From Arcanobacterium pinnipediorum (GTDB lineage: Bacteria; Actinomycetota; Actinomycetes; Actinomycetales; Actinomycetaceae), in contig NZ_CP099547.1 in assembly GCF_023973165.1 (NCBI RefSeq), positions 1,054,001 through 1,118,000 on the forward strand: a DNA stretch of 64,000 nucleotides, read 5' to 3'. This document shows positions 17,612 through 30,857 of the stretch, one piece after another (positions within the stretch are counted from its first letter, which is position 1; each line of letters opens with the position of its first letter). A program made the translations under genes and the position numbers. Under the pieces are notes generated by a model. That model did not search any database. It was not told the DNA's origin and saw only the letters and a program-made list of their open reading frames with translations.

Positions 17612-19306
17612 TCATGACACATGCGCGCTGGTAAGTAACTCAGCCGCGTGTGCGAGTGCCGCCTCCGATTCGGCATGTCCAGAGAGCATTCGAGCTAATT
17701 CCACAGTGCGCTCGTGGTGATCTAACGCCCGCACATCAGTAGTTCCACCGCTATCGTGCAGTAACTTGTGCACCGTGATATGGCAGTCAGCATAGGCTGC
17801 TACTTGAGCAAGATGGGTAACGGCGATAACCTGAAAATTTTTCCCCAATCGAGCCAATCGCTGACCGATAGAAAGTGCCGTTTTCCCGCCAATTCCAGCA
17901 TCGACTTCATCAAAAATGAATGTGTGATCTCTGCGGGTTAGCCCTTGCGCAATCACAACCTCCAACGCCAACATGACGCGCGACATTTCGCCACCAGAAG
18001 CCGTACTTCCAAGTGGCATTAGCGCACCTGTGCGATGCGGAGAAAACTTAAATTCAACAGTATCTACTCCCATCGAATGCGGCTCATCGACTAAGTTAAC
18101 TTCAACCGAAAATGTGGCATCTTTCATGGCGAGCTCACTCAATTCGGTGCTAATTGCTTTACTTAATTTTTCCCCATACTTGACTCGAAGCTGATAGAGA
18201 GTTTTACCTAACTCCCACACAGCCTCGCGCGCAACCTCAACATCGTGCGCAAGCGAATCGAGCATAGCCTGGGGATTGGTCACCTGTTCCAGGCGCTCAT
18301 CTGCGCTCTGGCGACGTTCAACAATCTCTGCAATCCCCATACCCAGCTCACGTTGCAAAGCCCGTAATTCTGAGCGCCGTTGATAAATTTCATCCAGCTC
18401 TTGCGGATCTGCCTCAAACATACTCAGCCGATAACTTAGTTCATTAGAAACATCGGAGGCTCGCGAACTAAGCTCTGTAAGAATCCCAGCCATTTCAACC
18501 AGCCGTGAATCATGAGCTGAAATCTTCTTCAGTTCACTGGCAGCCGTATCTAGTTGTTGCAACGCACCAGTGGCATCGTGATCCAATGCGCCAACAGCAT
18601 TGACCATTCCCATTCGTACATCTTCGAAATTTTCTAAAAGCAAAGCTTTGCTTTTAAGCTCATCTTCTTCGCCCACGTAAGGCTCTACCGCATCAACCCG
18701 TTTGATAAACGCTTCCAGGGCAAGTCGCTCGGTGCTAGCTTGCGATACTTTCTCCTGAAACTCGCGATAGCGATTCGTTAGCTCGATATACGTATCCCAC
18801 TGCTGGCGATACGCCGTAGTGGCATGCTTGATCTCATCTGCACCAAATTCATCTAAAGCATGACGTTGTGCACCTAGCGTTTTCAAACGCAACTGGTCGG
18901 CCTGCCCGTGCACAGTCACTAAATATTCACTTAAATCTTTCAGTACACCAAGCGGAACAACATGTCCTCCTACGTAGGCTCGGCTGCGCCCGTTGACTGG
19001 CACATGCCGGCTGATATAAATAACTGCGTGTTCGCCGTCGAGATCAACATCTCCACCTGCGTTACGCACAATATCGACTGCAGGTGAATTCATTGGAACG
19101 ACGAACGTGCCTTCTACGACCGCGTTTTGTGCACCGGAACGCACTTTTGAAGAATCGGTCTTACTACCCATCAACAATAGTAGCGATGTTAAAGCCATCG
19201 TCTTACCTGCACCAGTTTCACCGGTAATAGAATTCAGACCGGGACCAAAAGTAACTCTAGCTTTTTCAATTACGCCGAGATTAGTAATACTGAGTTCTTC
19301 AATCAT
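17612..19306 (-). CDS. recN: DNA repair protein RecN
   Basis: The 564-aa SMC-like ATPase acts in double-strand break repair. The N-terminus MIEELSITNLGVIEKA leads to Walker A GETGAGKTM (about residues 32-40). Two coiled-coil arms flank the middle, then the ABC signature TASGGEMSRVML (about 453) and Walker B TFIFDEVDAGIGG (about 485). I chose the ATG at 19306, which overlaps nadK by 8 bp. The longer reading from 19384 would prepend 26 residues not seen in RecN. The nadK-recN order is conserved across Gram-positives. Confidence 0.95.
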   Translation of the reverse strand: MIEELSITNLGVIEKARVTFGPGLNSITGETGAGKTMALTSLLLLMGSKTDSSKVRSGAQNAVVEGTFVVPMNSPAVDIVRNAGGDVDLDGEHAVIYISRHVPVNGRSRAYVGGHVVPLGVLKDLSEYLVTVHGQADQLRLKTLGAQRHALDEFGADEIKHATTAYRQQWDTYIELTNRYREFQEKVSQASTERLALEAFIKRVDAVEPYVGEEDELKSKALLLENFEDVRMGMVNAVGALDHDATGALQQLDTAASELKKISAHDSRLVEMAGILTELSSRASDVSNELSYRLSMFEADPQELDEIYQRRSELRALQRELGMGIAEIVERRQSADERLEQVTNPQAMLDSLAHDVEVAREAVWELGKTLYQLRVKYGEKLSKAISTELSELAMKDATFSVEVNLVDEPHSMGVDTVEFKFSPHRTGALMPLGSTASGGEMSRVMLALEVVIAQGLTRRDHTFIFDEVDAGIGGKTALSIGQRLARLGKNFQVIAVTHLAQVAAYADCHITVHKLLHDSGGTTDVRALDHHERTVELARMLSGHAESEAALAHAAELLTSAHVS

Positions 19307-20186
19307 TTTGTTCTCCGTGACGGCGCCAACCACGAGTAGGCAGATCAAACTTTCGAACGAGACGTCCGGTAAATGGCATTGCATTGAGTCGAGCTAGTTG
19401 CACTCGATGTGAATCTCTCGTCACTGTAACCTGTGTTCCGGCTGGTGCCCTGAAAAGACGCCTACCATCACACCACACATGGGCGTTCTCACTGTCTATG
19501 CGCACTGATACGTGCGAATCTGGACTAACAACGAGTGGACGAGCAAAAAGTGCATGCGCAGCTACTGGTGTTACCACTAAGGCATCTACATCTGGCCACA
19601 CAACAGGTCCACCGGCTGAAAACGAATACGCAGTAGAACCAGTAGGCGTCGAGACTAACACCGTATCGCAGGTAAACGCCGACAGTGGCACATCGTCGAT
19701 CGCAATATGGGCCTCGACCATCCGAGAAAGCGGATCTTTTTCAATTGATGCTTCATTTAAGGCCCACGTTTTAACGGCCTGGCTACCTGGAGCCTGAATT
19801 CGGACCTCGACAGCCATTCGGGTATCAACACTCCATTGCCCGTGGCGAATCGCAGATATAACATGACTCATCGATTCTGGCTCCGCCTCAGCAAGAAAGC
19901 CCATGTGCCCATAGTTGATCCCGAGAATCGGGATATGGTATCCATAGGCGAGTTCGGCAGCCCGCAAAATAGTTCCGTCACCGCCGATAACAAGAATCAG
20001 TTCGACGTCGTCGATCTGCTGCGAATTAACAACCGGGATATTTTCTGTTTGGTGTGCTTGACTAGAAGTACTCGATAGCCACAACACATCGACACCCGCT
20101 GCACTGAGTTCACGCGCAATTTCGCGTGCCGACGCAATCACATCAGGATTCCTATCATGCGATAGGAGAGCAATCTTTCGAGTCAT
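19299..20186 (-). CDS. nadK: NAD kinase
   Basis: The 295-aa enzyme phosphorylates NAD to NADP. The GGDGTILRAAEL motif (about residues 71-82), the NEASIEKD loop and TPTGSTAYSFSAGGP (about 177-191) are the family signatures. It lies between tlyA (31 bp upstream) and recN (8-bp overlap), as in Mycobacterium (Rv1694-Rv1696). The start ATG at 20186 opens MTRKIALLSHDRN, a normal NadK N-terminus. Confidence 0.96.
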   Translation of the reverse strand: MTRKIALLSHDRNPDVIASAREIARELSAAGVDVLWLSSTSSQAHQTENIPVVNSQQIDDVELILVIGGDGTILRAAELAYGYHIPILGINYGHMGFLAEAEPESMSHVISAIRHGQWSVDTRMAVEVRIQAPGSQAVKTWALNEASIEKDPLSRMVEAHIAIDDVPLSAFTCDTVLVSTPTGSTAYSFSAGGPVVWPDVDALVVTPVAAHALFARPLVVSPDSHVSVRIDSENAHVWCDGRRLFRAPAGTQVTVTRDSHRVQLARLNAMPFTGRLVRKFDLPTRGWRRHGEQND

Positions 20187-20217
20187 AACTACCTCCCCAT
20201 TACCCCGTCGACCACCA

Positions 20218-21057
20218 TTATAGATGGTCAGTTAGCTGGGCTCGTGCTGGACCACTGGCCACCGCATGACGCACTGCCGATTCGAGATCATCATCCCCAA
20301 TGCCGCTGGCGCTACCCTTCATGTGAACAAAATATTCGACATTTCCGGCTGGCCCTGGCAATGGTGACGGAGCAACCGCTTGAATCCCGAGCCCTGCTTC
20401 AACCCCGGATCGAGCAACTTTGAGAACTGTTTCAACGTGATGTTCCAGGTTGCGCACAACGCCTCCAGCACCCAAGCGTTCTTTGCCGATTTCAAACTGA
20501 GGCTTGACCATGAGCAGGAAGTCAGCATGCTGCGCCGCGCACCGCACTAAAGCGGGAATAACAAGTGTGAGCGAGATAAAGGAAAGATCACCAACCACCA
20601 GATCTGCGGCAGGTGCTACGAGTTCAGGATCTAAGGTGCGCACGTTTGTTCGTTCGAGCACTTCTACTCGCGGATCTTCGCGTAACCGCCATGCCAGCTG
20701 CCCGTATCCAACATCAACCGCGACAACTGAGCTAGCACCTTTTCGTAAAAGAACATCGGTAAATCCACCAGTTGAAGCACCTGCATCCAATGCGCGAACT
20801 CCAGCGATCTTAGGGGCTTTCTCGCCGAGATATTCCAGTGCACCAAGAAGCTTATAAGCTCCTCGAGACACGTAATCATCGCGCTGTTCATTACTGACTA
20901 TGAGCGCCTGAGCCGGATCCATTTGCCGGGCGGGTTTGGTCACAATATTCTTGTCGAGTAAAACACGGCCGGCGCGAATGAGTTCAGAGGCTTCGCCACG
21001 AGATCGAGCTAATCCGCGGCGAACTAATTCGGAATCAATTCTGGTTAAATTTGCCAT
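20218..21057 (-). CDS. tlyA: TlyA family rRNA (cytidine-2'-O)-methyltransferase / haemolysin
   Basis: The 279-aa protein has an N-terminal S4 RNA-binding domain (SRGEASELIRAGRVLLD, about residues 19-35) and an FtsJ-like methyltransferase domain with the SAM loop ALDAGASTGGFTD (about 89-101) and VVGDLSFISL. Mycobacterial TlyA methylates 16S C1409 and 23S C1920, the basis of capreomycin sensitivity; haemolysin activity has also been reported. It lies 8 bp after the 56-aa gene and shares the transcript with nadK and recN. Confidence 0.93.
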   Translation of the reverse strand: MANLTRIDSELVRRGLARSRGEASELIRAGRVLLDKNIVTKPARQMDPAQALIVSNEQRDDYVSRGAYKLLGALEYLGEKAPKIAGVRALDAGASTGGFTDVLLRKGASSVVAVDVGYGQLAWRLREDPRVEVLERTNVRTLDPELVAPAADLVVGDLSFISLTLVIPALVRCAAQHADFLLMVKPQFEIGKERLGAGGVVRNLEHHVETVLKVARSGVEAGLGIQAVAPSPLPGPAGNVEYFVHMKGSASGIGDDDLESAVRHAVASGPARAQLTDHL

Positions 21058-21065
21058 TATGCCTC

Positions 21066-21236
21066 TTAGGCTTGTGCTCGACTGAGCATAGTCGTTAATT
21101 CGCGATGTAGGCTTTCAAGGTCTGAAATCTGGTCCGCGATGTCTTTTTGTGCTAAGCCATCGAGGAGCAGGTCCGGATCAACGGGAGCTTGCGGACGCGG
21201 AATTGGTTGTGCCGATGGAGCGGTTTCGTCTACCAT
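21066..21236 (-). CDS. Small conserved actinobacterial protein between HAD gene and tlyA
   Basis: This 56-aa acidic protein has a Pro-rich N-terminus followed by a single predicted helix, DIADQISDLESLHRELTTML (about residues 34-53). It begins 4 bp after the HAD stop and ends 8 bp before tlyA, so it is inside the operon. Mycobacterium has a similarly small gene (Rv1693) at the same position, which supports it being real. A longer reading from 21323 lies inside the HAD gene and was rejected. Function unknown; the helix suggests a protein-protein adaptor. Confidence 0.72.
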   Translation of the reverse strand: MVDETAPSAQPIPRPQAPVDPDLLLDGLAQKDIADQISDLESLHRELTTMLSRAQA

Positions 21237-21240
21237 TGCG

Positions 21241-22257
21241 CTACCGTGACGATATCGGTTGGCATTCAGGAATCCACGACATATCACGCCCAGAATCAAT
21301 TTCTTGCCAAACAAGCGCGACAAGTGCCTGATATTGACTTAACGTAAGTTCAAATCCGGTAGTTTCAATGGGGGCACTGTCAATTAATATTGTTTGGTCT
21401 GCGATCTGAACTCGCGTGTTTCCAACACTTACCCCACCTTCGGAAAAGATGGGCTGTTCAATAGGTGCACTCAAATCACGTAGATCGAATATCTGGTGAG
21501 TTGGGCGCTGATCTGGATCAGCGAGCATGACTTGCCGCATCGAGGTCACTCCGGTCAAGACGTGCGCGGAATCAAACCGTGCTCGGTTGGCACCGAGAAT
21601 ATCGGTGTCGAGTCGGTCGCCGATGACGAGTGGCTTTTTGCCACCTGATTTTTCCAGAGCAAGTTCGTACATTGCCGGCTCGGGTTTTCCTGACGACGGC
21701 GGCACAACTCCAGTGGCGTGCGAAACAGCGGCAACCAACGATCCGTTTCCCAAATACTCGCCGCGTTCTTTTGGTAAGGTTGCGTCGATATTGGTTGCTA
21801 TGTATTGTGCGCCGCGCTCAATCGCTAACGCGGCTTCAGAAAGTTGGAGCCATGTAGCTTCCGGGTTCAAGCCGTGCAGAACAGCTTCCGGGTGATCATC
21901 AGCAGAATCTACGAGCGTAAATCCGCCTTCTATCAGCGCTTGAATGACGCCTTGGGCACCTAGCGGTAAGACTTTAGCGCCTGGAGGTACGAGTTTTGCG
22001 AGTAACATAACGCCGGTGATTGCGCTCGTTACGACGTCGCCACCTTGGGTTGGAATTCCGATCTCAGTTAGATGCGCCGCGGTATCTTCGGGGATGCGCG
22101 CCGAATTGTTCGTCATGTAGACGACGCGCACCCCGTTTTCCTTTGCGTATTGAAAACCTTCAATAGCACCAATTGCAGGACTATTACCTCGATATGCTAC
22201 GCCATCAAGATCAGAGAGTATGACATCGTAGGCCGAAAGAATCGTTGGATTAGTCAT
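21241..22257 (-). CDS. HAD-IIA family hydrolase
   Basis: The 338-aa protein is a haloacid-dehalogenase phosphatase of subfamily IIA (NagD/PGP-like). Motif I is LSDLDGVAY (Asp nucleophile, about residue 15), motif II YMTNNS (about 47), then the lysine in SGKPEPAMYE, and motif IV VIGDRLDTDILGA (about 218-230). Family members dephosphorylate small metabolites such as glycerol phosphate, phosphoglycolate or PLP. It overlaps the TPR gene by 8 bp, an arrangement shared with Mycobacterium Rv1691-Rv1692. The C-terminal ~70 residues form an extra domain of unknown role. Confidence 0.88.
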   Translation of the reverse strand: MTNPTILSAYDVILSDLDGVAYRGNSPAIGAIEGFQYAKENGVRVVYMTNNSARIPEDTAAHLTEIGIPTQGGDVVTSAITGVMLLAKLVPPGAKVLPLGAQGVIQALIEGGFTLVDSADDHPEAVLHGLNPEATWLQLSEAALAIERGAQYIATNIDATLPKERGEYLGNGSLVAAVSHATGVVPPSSGKPEPAMYELALEKSGGKKPLVIGDRLDTDILGANRARFDSAHVLTGVTSMRQVMLADPDQRPTHQIFDLRDLSAPIEQPIFSEGGVSVGNTRVQIADQTILIDSAPIETTGFELTLSQYQALVALVWQEIDSGRDMSWIPECQPISSR

Positions 22258-24190
22258 CTATTTCCTCAGGATCAAACAATTCTTCGAAAGCTTGATCAAA
22301 TTCTTCTATGGCCTCCTGATCGTCTTCAAGATGCTCATCGTCGAGGTTTTCATCGCTTGTATCTAGCGTTGATTCTGATTCGGAAAAATCATCGTTGAAC
22401 GTGGAAGCTGGTTCGTCGTCTTCGAACTCCGATGCTTCTTCGTCGTCGAAATCGTCGTCAGAAAATTCGTCTTCAAAGTCACTGGCCTCTTCGGAATCGA
22501 TTTCACGTAGCTCAGCAAAGTCATCGTGTTCGTCATCAAATTCTGTATCGAGGTCTGGCTCTTCTTCTGGTAAGTCGTCAAGTACTTCATCAAGATCGAC
22601 CATCATCGAAAAATCATTGCCGTCCTCGAGTAGGACTTGCCATTCTTTGCGCAACTCGGTGGCTTCCTCGATACGACCAAGCTCTTCAAGTCGGTCTGCC
22701 TTAGTCAATTGGACACGCGCAGCAAGCCCGTCGTCAAGGTTTTCTACGAGGATCTTTTGCAGGACCGATAGGCCGCCTTCGTGATCGCCGGTTTCCGCAC
22801 GAGCTCCGGAGGTAACGATGGCAAGTTCAATCTTTGCTTCAGCATCGAGACGAGCTAACGGGATATCTTCGATAAATCTCAATGCCTTTTCTGGTCGCCC
22901 TAATCCGCGTTCGGAATCGGCTTCAATGGGAACATGCGAATAGTCATCACTCATGCGACGATAGGTACGCAATTCGCGTAACGCTTCTGCATAACGCCCA
23001 GTGACATAAGCTGTCAAACCGAGTGCTTCACGAACAACATCTACTCGTGCTGCTCGCATATATGCGGCACGGGCGTGAATATAGGCTACTTCTGGGTCGA
23101 TGTCCATCATTTCCCCAGCATAGGCAAGGTGGCGTGCAACGCGTTCGCCGTTGTCTTTGGTCAAGCTGAGTAGTCGGCGACGTACATCGGCATCGAGCGA
23201 TTGCGAAGTAATTGACTCGGGAATCTCGTCGAGAAGATAACGCGAATCTTGCTCGGCAGAGCGTGAGTCTTGGGTATCGCGAGATTCTTCCCTGTTATCC
23301 CACTGGCGGGTATGTCGGCCATCGTTTTGGCGATCGTCCCGGCGGTCATTATCCCAACGGCGACCACCACGATCGTCACGACGGTTATCTTGGCGATCAT
23401 TATCCCACCGGCGACCACCACGATCGTCACGACGGTTATCTTGGCGATCATTATCCCAACGGCGACCACCACGGTCATCCCGGCGGTCATCGCGACGGTC
23501 ATTATCCCAACGGCGACCACCACGGTCATCACGACGGTCATTATCCCACCGGCGACCACCACGATCGTCCCGGCGGTTATCTTGGCGATCATTATCCCAA
23601 CGACGACCACCACGGTCATCACGACGGTCATTATCCCAACGACGCCCGCCACGATCGTCCCGGCGGTTATCTTGGCGATCGTTATCCCAGCGGCGACCAC
23701 CACGATCGTCCCGGCGGTTATCTTGGCGATCGTTATCCCAGCGGCGACCACCACGGTCATCACGACGGTCATTATCCCAACGACGCCCGCCACGGTCATC
23801 ACGACGGTCATCGCGACGGTCATTATCCCAGCGGCGACCACCACGGTCATCACGACGGTCATTATCCCACCGACGCCCGCCACGATCGTCACGACGGTTA
23901 TCTTGGCGATCGTTATCCCACCGACGCCCGCCGCGATCGTCACGGCGGTTATCTTGGCGATCGTTATCCCAGCGGCGACCACCACGGTCATCCCGGCGGT
24001 CATCGCGACGGTCATTATCCCAGCGGCGACCTCCGCGATCGTCACGACGGTTATCCCGGCGGTCATTATCCCAACGACGCCCGCCACGGTCATCACGACG
24101 ACTGCCATTGTGTGATGTAGCAGGCTGCCAGCCTGAGGAATCACTATTTCGGGAGTCGCGTTGGTCATTGTTGTTTCGGTAATCAGCCAT
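22250..24190 (-). CDS. TPR protein with Arg/Asp RGG-type repeat N-terminus and acidic tail
   Basis: The 646-aa protein has three regions. Residues 33-284 hold 16 near-perfect copies of DDRGGRRWDNDR separated by short charged linkers. Residues about 325-525 form a helical, TPR-like domain (the part homologous to mycobacterial Rv1691). The last ~113 residues are extremely acidic. Oppositely charged ends suggest intramolecular or self-assembly contacts. RGG with nearby aromatic Trp resembles RNA-binding disordered segments, as in the tails of actinobacterial DEAD-box helicases. The ATG at 24190 has a TGAGGAA ribosome binding site and a TATAAT 16 bp upstream. An earlier in-frame codon at 24220 lies upstream of that -10 box. 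The cellular role is unknown. Confidence 0.85.
   Translation of the reverse strand: MADYRNNNDQRDSRNSDSSGWQPATSHNGSRRDDRGGRRWDNDRRDNRRDDRGGRRWDNDRRDDRRDDRGGRRWDNDRQDNRRDDRGGRRWDNDRQDNRRDDRGGRRWDNDRRDDRGGRRWDNDRRDDRRDDRGGRRWDNDRRDDRGGRRWDNDRQDNRRDDRGGRRWDNDRQDNRRDDRGGRRWDNDRRDDRGGRRWDNDRQDNRRDDRGGRRWDNDRRDDRGGRRWDNDRRDDRRDDRGGRRWDNDRQDNRRDDRGGRRWDNDRQDNRRDDRGGRRWDNDRRDDRQNDGRHTRQWDNREESRDTQDSRSAEQDSRYLLDEIPESITSQSLDADVRRRLLSLTKDNGERVARHLAYAGEMMDIDPEVAYIHARAAYMRAARVDVVREALGLTAYVTGRYAEALRELRTYRRMSDDYSHVPIEADSERGLGRPEKALRFIEDIPLARLDAEAKIELAIVTSGARAETGDHEGGLSVLQKILVENLDDGLAARVQLTKADRLEELGRIEEATELRKEWQVLLEDGNDFSMMVDLDEVLDDLPEEEPDLDTEFDDEHDDFAELREIDSEEASDFEDEFSDDDFDDEEASEFEDDEPASTFNDDFSESESTLDTSDENLDDEHLEDDQEAIEEFDQAFEELFDPEEIDD
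23339..24094. repeat. In-frame tandem repeat array of 51- and 39-bp units
   Basis: Sixteen coding repeats in the TPR gene. By translation, eleven units are 51 bp (17 aa) and five are 39 bp (13 aa), so length changes would keep frame. Third-position differences (for example ccaacg, ccaccg and ccagcg variants) mark blocks that look copied in groups. Slippage or unequal recombination could change copy number between strains. Because no stop codons occur in the unit, long false ORFs appear in other frames on both strands. Confidence 0.95.
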
Positions 24191-24205
24191 AAATTCCTCA
24201 GGTAA

Positions 24206-24211
24206 ATTATA
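24206..24211 (-). promoter_or_regulatory. Candidate -10 box for the TPR-tlyA-recN transcript
   Basis: A perfect TATAAT (plus-strand attata) lies 16 bp upstream of the TPR start and would leave a 5' leader of about 9 nt holding the ribosome binding site. No convincing -35 lies 16-18 bp further up. The 24191-24354 stretch otherwise shows no gene. Confidence 0.4.
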
Positions 24212-24354
24212 AAAAATCAATACACGTCTTGATCGTGTGTTAGCTCTAATTCTACACCAGCAAAGACATTAGGTATACAAACAAAAATGACTTGTGACTA
24301 GAACCTAGAGTTTGCTAGTCAACAAGGATGTTGTTTTTTAGGTGTTGTATCTGG

Positions 24355-24410
24355 GAGTAGGCCAGGGAGCGTGTGACACGATAGCGTGTTGTATGCTTCC
24401 TGGCCTACTC
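24355..24410 (-). terminator. rRNA operon terminator
   Basis: A long hairpin starts about 17 bp beyond the 5S 3' end: gagtaggccagg (24355-24366) pairs perfectly with cctggcctactc (24399-24410), with further pairing inside (acacg/cgtgt around an atag loop). It lacks a strong U-tract, which is common in high-expression actinobacterial terminators. Confidence 0.8.
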
Positions 24411-24427
24411 TTATGATGAAGTTGTGT

Positions 24428-24547
24428 TGACGGCGGTGTCCTACTCTCCCACACTCCCTCGAGTGCAGTACCATCGGCGCTGGTAGGCTTAGCTATCCGG
24501 GTTCGGAATGGAGCCGGGCGTTTCCCTACCGCTATGACCACCGTCAA
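24428..24547 (-). rRNA. rrf: 5S ribosomal RNA
   Basis: About 120 nt on the minus strand. It opens with tttgacggtggtcatagcgg and ends with the complementary ccgccgtcaa, forming helix I. The central CGCCCGGCTCCATTCCGAAC stretch is the conserved loop region. Ends are placed from helix pairing, so they may be off by a few bases. Confidence 0.93.
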
Positions 24548-24639
24548 AAATCTTGGAGTTTAATACCACCACCACTGTATTTTAGTGTGGGGGTTGGGAA
24601 TCGTATAGTGAACGCGAAACATGTTAATATCGTGTCTTT

Positions 24640-29505
<4,866 letters not shown>

Positions 29506-29510
29506 ACCAA

Positions 29511-29533
29511 ACACCCCACAAAAGAGGCATCCA
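29511..29533 (-). promoter_or_regulatory. boxA-like antitermination element upstream of 16S
   Basis: In transcript sense this reads tggatgcctcttttgtggggtgt. It differs from the spacer copy only by one extra C within the boxA core. It lies a few nt before the mature 16S 5' end. Confidence 0.6.
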
Positions 29534-29905
29534 ATCAATACACGTCCGAAAAGCCCAAACAGGCTCAACAAAACAGACAAACCAAAAACTAGCTCATCCA
29601 AAAAAATCAAAAACAAACCACAAAAGCTCGCCCTTGAAAAAACATAAGAGCAAACACACCAACCACAAAGGCCAGCACGCAAACCCTTACAAAACAATCA
29701 TTATAAAAAGCTGACACACTATTGAGATATCAAACAACACACCCACACCCAACAACCACCCACAACAGGCAACCATCAAGAAGGATAACCCCACCAAACT
29801 AACACACAACCACACCCAAAACAAAATCCAGGACCAGTCACACATCAACTTGGAAAGAAAACATCATCACCAGAACATTCACACGCTCCGTGGCGACAGA
29901 TAAAA

Positions 29906-29935
29906 ACTGTACCCACCCACCCACACAACCGTCAA
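29906..29935 (-). promoter_or_regulatory. Candidate rRNA operon promoter
   Basis: On the minus strand TTGACG (29930-29935) and TACAGT (29906-29911) are separated by an 18-bp spacer. Transcription would start near 29899, giving a leader of about 390 nt before the 16S. Additional upstream promoters are possible; a TAGAAT at 29963-29968 has no matching -35. Confidence 0.5.
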
Positions 29936-30160
29936 ACCAAAATGACGTAACACCCACCACACATTCTACGTTAGGGTGCTTAACGTCCTTACCGAATAAT
30001 TTACTGAGTTGTCTGTGGCATTTTCACCCCTTAATACGAGCGCGTTACATTATCTTAAGAGGAGTGCGTTGCATCGCGTTCATTCCCCTATAGCTCCAAA
30101 AGCGTTAATATGTAAATCTAGTGATCCCATCCACATCGAACTCAGCAAGGAGTCCTGACG

Positions 30161-30736
30161 ATGAGCAGTAGTCGTATGGAGGCATTTAGTGACGGTGTGC
30201 TTGCGATCGTCATTACCATTATGGTGTTAAAACTCAATCCACCAGCCGATACTACGTGGGATGGGCTTGTGGAAGTGGCACCTACATTTTTAGCTTATGT
30301 TTTGAGCTATATCTATGTTGGTATTTATTGGGCAAATCATCACCATCTCATCAATATATCGTCGAGCATCTCTGGAACAACGCTATGGAAGAATCTCCAT
30401 TGGCTTTTTTGGATGTCACTCGTGCCACTCGCTACTGAGTGGAGTGGCACCAATCCCCTTACAGCAGCACCGACGATGCTCTATGGCGCAGTGTTATTTA
30501 TGTGTTCGATAACCTATCACACTCTCCAGTACAACATTGTGCGACTTGAAGGCAATAACTCCACGCTCTCTAACCAAATCGGCAAAGACTACAAAGGAAA
30601 AATCTCACTCCTAGCCTATTTTTTCGCCATCCCAATGGGGTACTTTTTACCAATCGGCTCCTACATTATCTATATTGTTATCGCTATCATATGGTTTGTG
30701 CCAGATAAGCGTATCGAGCTTCTCTTTGGAGCATAA
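30161..30736 (+). CDS. TMEM175-family potassium channel (DUF1211)
   Basis: The 191-aa membrane protein has about six hydrophobic helices. The family hallmark R-x3-FSD is at the start of helix 1 (RMEAFSDGVLAIVITIMVL, residues 5-23). Bacterial TMEM175 proteins of this size assemble as tetramers and conduct K+ with the pore formed by helix 1. The ribosome binding site AAGGAG lies 8 nt before the ATG. It stands alone between the rRNA promoter region and a DUF1295 gene in the same direction. Function is inferred from the family only. Confidence 0.85.
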   Translation: MSSSRMEAFSDGVLAIVITIMVLKLNPPADTTWDGLVEVAPTFLAYVLSYIYVGIYWANHHHLINISSSISGTTLWKNLHWLFWMSLVPLATEWSGTNPLTAAPTMLYGAVLFMCSITYHTLQYNIVRLEGNNSTLSNQIGKDYKGKISLLAYFFAIPMGYFLPIGSYIIYIVIAIIWFVPDKRIELLFGA

Positions 30737-30857
30737 AGAACATCACTTTGATGCATAAAGCTAGCGGTTATCTGGCGCTCTTTAATGAAGGTATTGACAA
30801 CTCATAGATCAGGTTACCTACTACGATCAGCTACGGAGTTAGGATCTAAGGACTCTC

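Larger units (their letters stand above)
29506..30160 (-). other. rRNA leader and promoter region (no gene)
   Basis: About 650 bp with no credible coding sequence. The first ~400 bp is the rRNA leader, with a plus strand dominated by A and C (29731-29760 has neither G nor T). The right end must also hold the plus-strand promoter of the TMEM175 gene, which I could not place with confidence. Confidence 0.75.

Noticed and set aside
23339..24094. Possible CRISPR array
   Set aside because: The units are contiguous and code for protein, with no unique spacers between them.
23161..24168. Long open frames in other frames and on the opposite strand over the repeat array
   Set aside because: They are low-complexity consequences of a stop-free repeat unit; only the minus-strand frame continues into the conserved TPR domain and has a ribosome binding site.
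29643..29653. A third boxA-like sequence (ttgctcttatg) in the rRNA leader
   Set aside because: Lacks the extended flank shared by the two stronger copies and is far from the 16S start.
29963..29968. TAGAAT as a second rRNA promoter -10
   Set aside because: No acceptable -35 at 16-18 bp.
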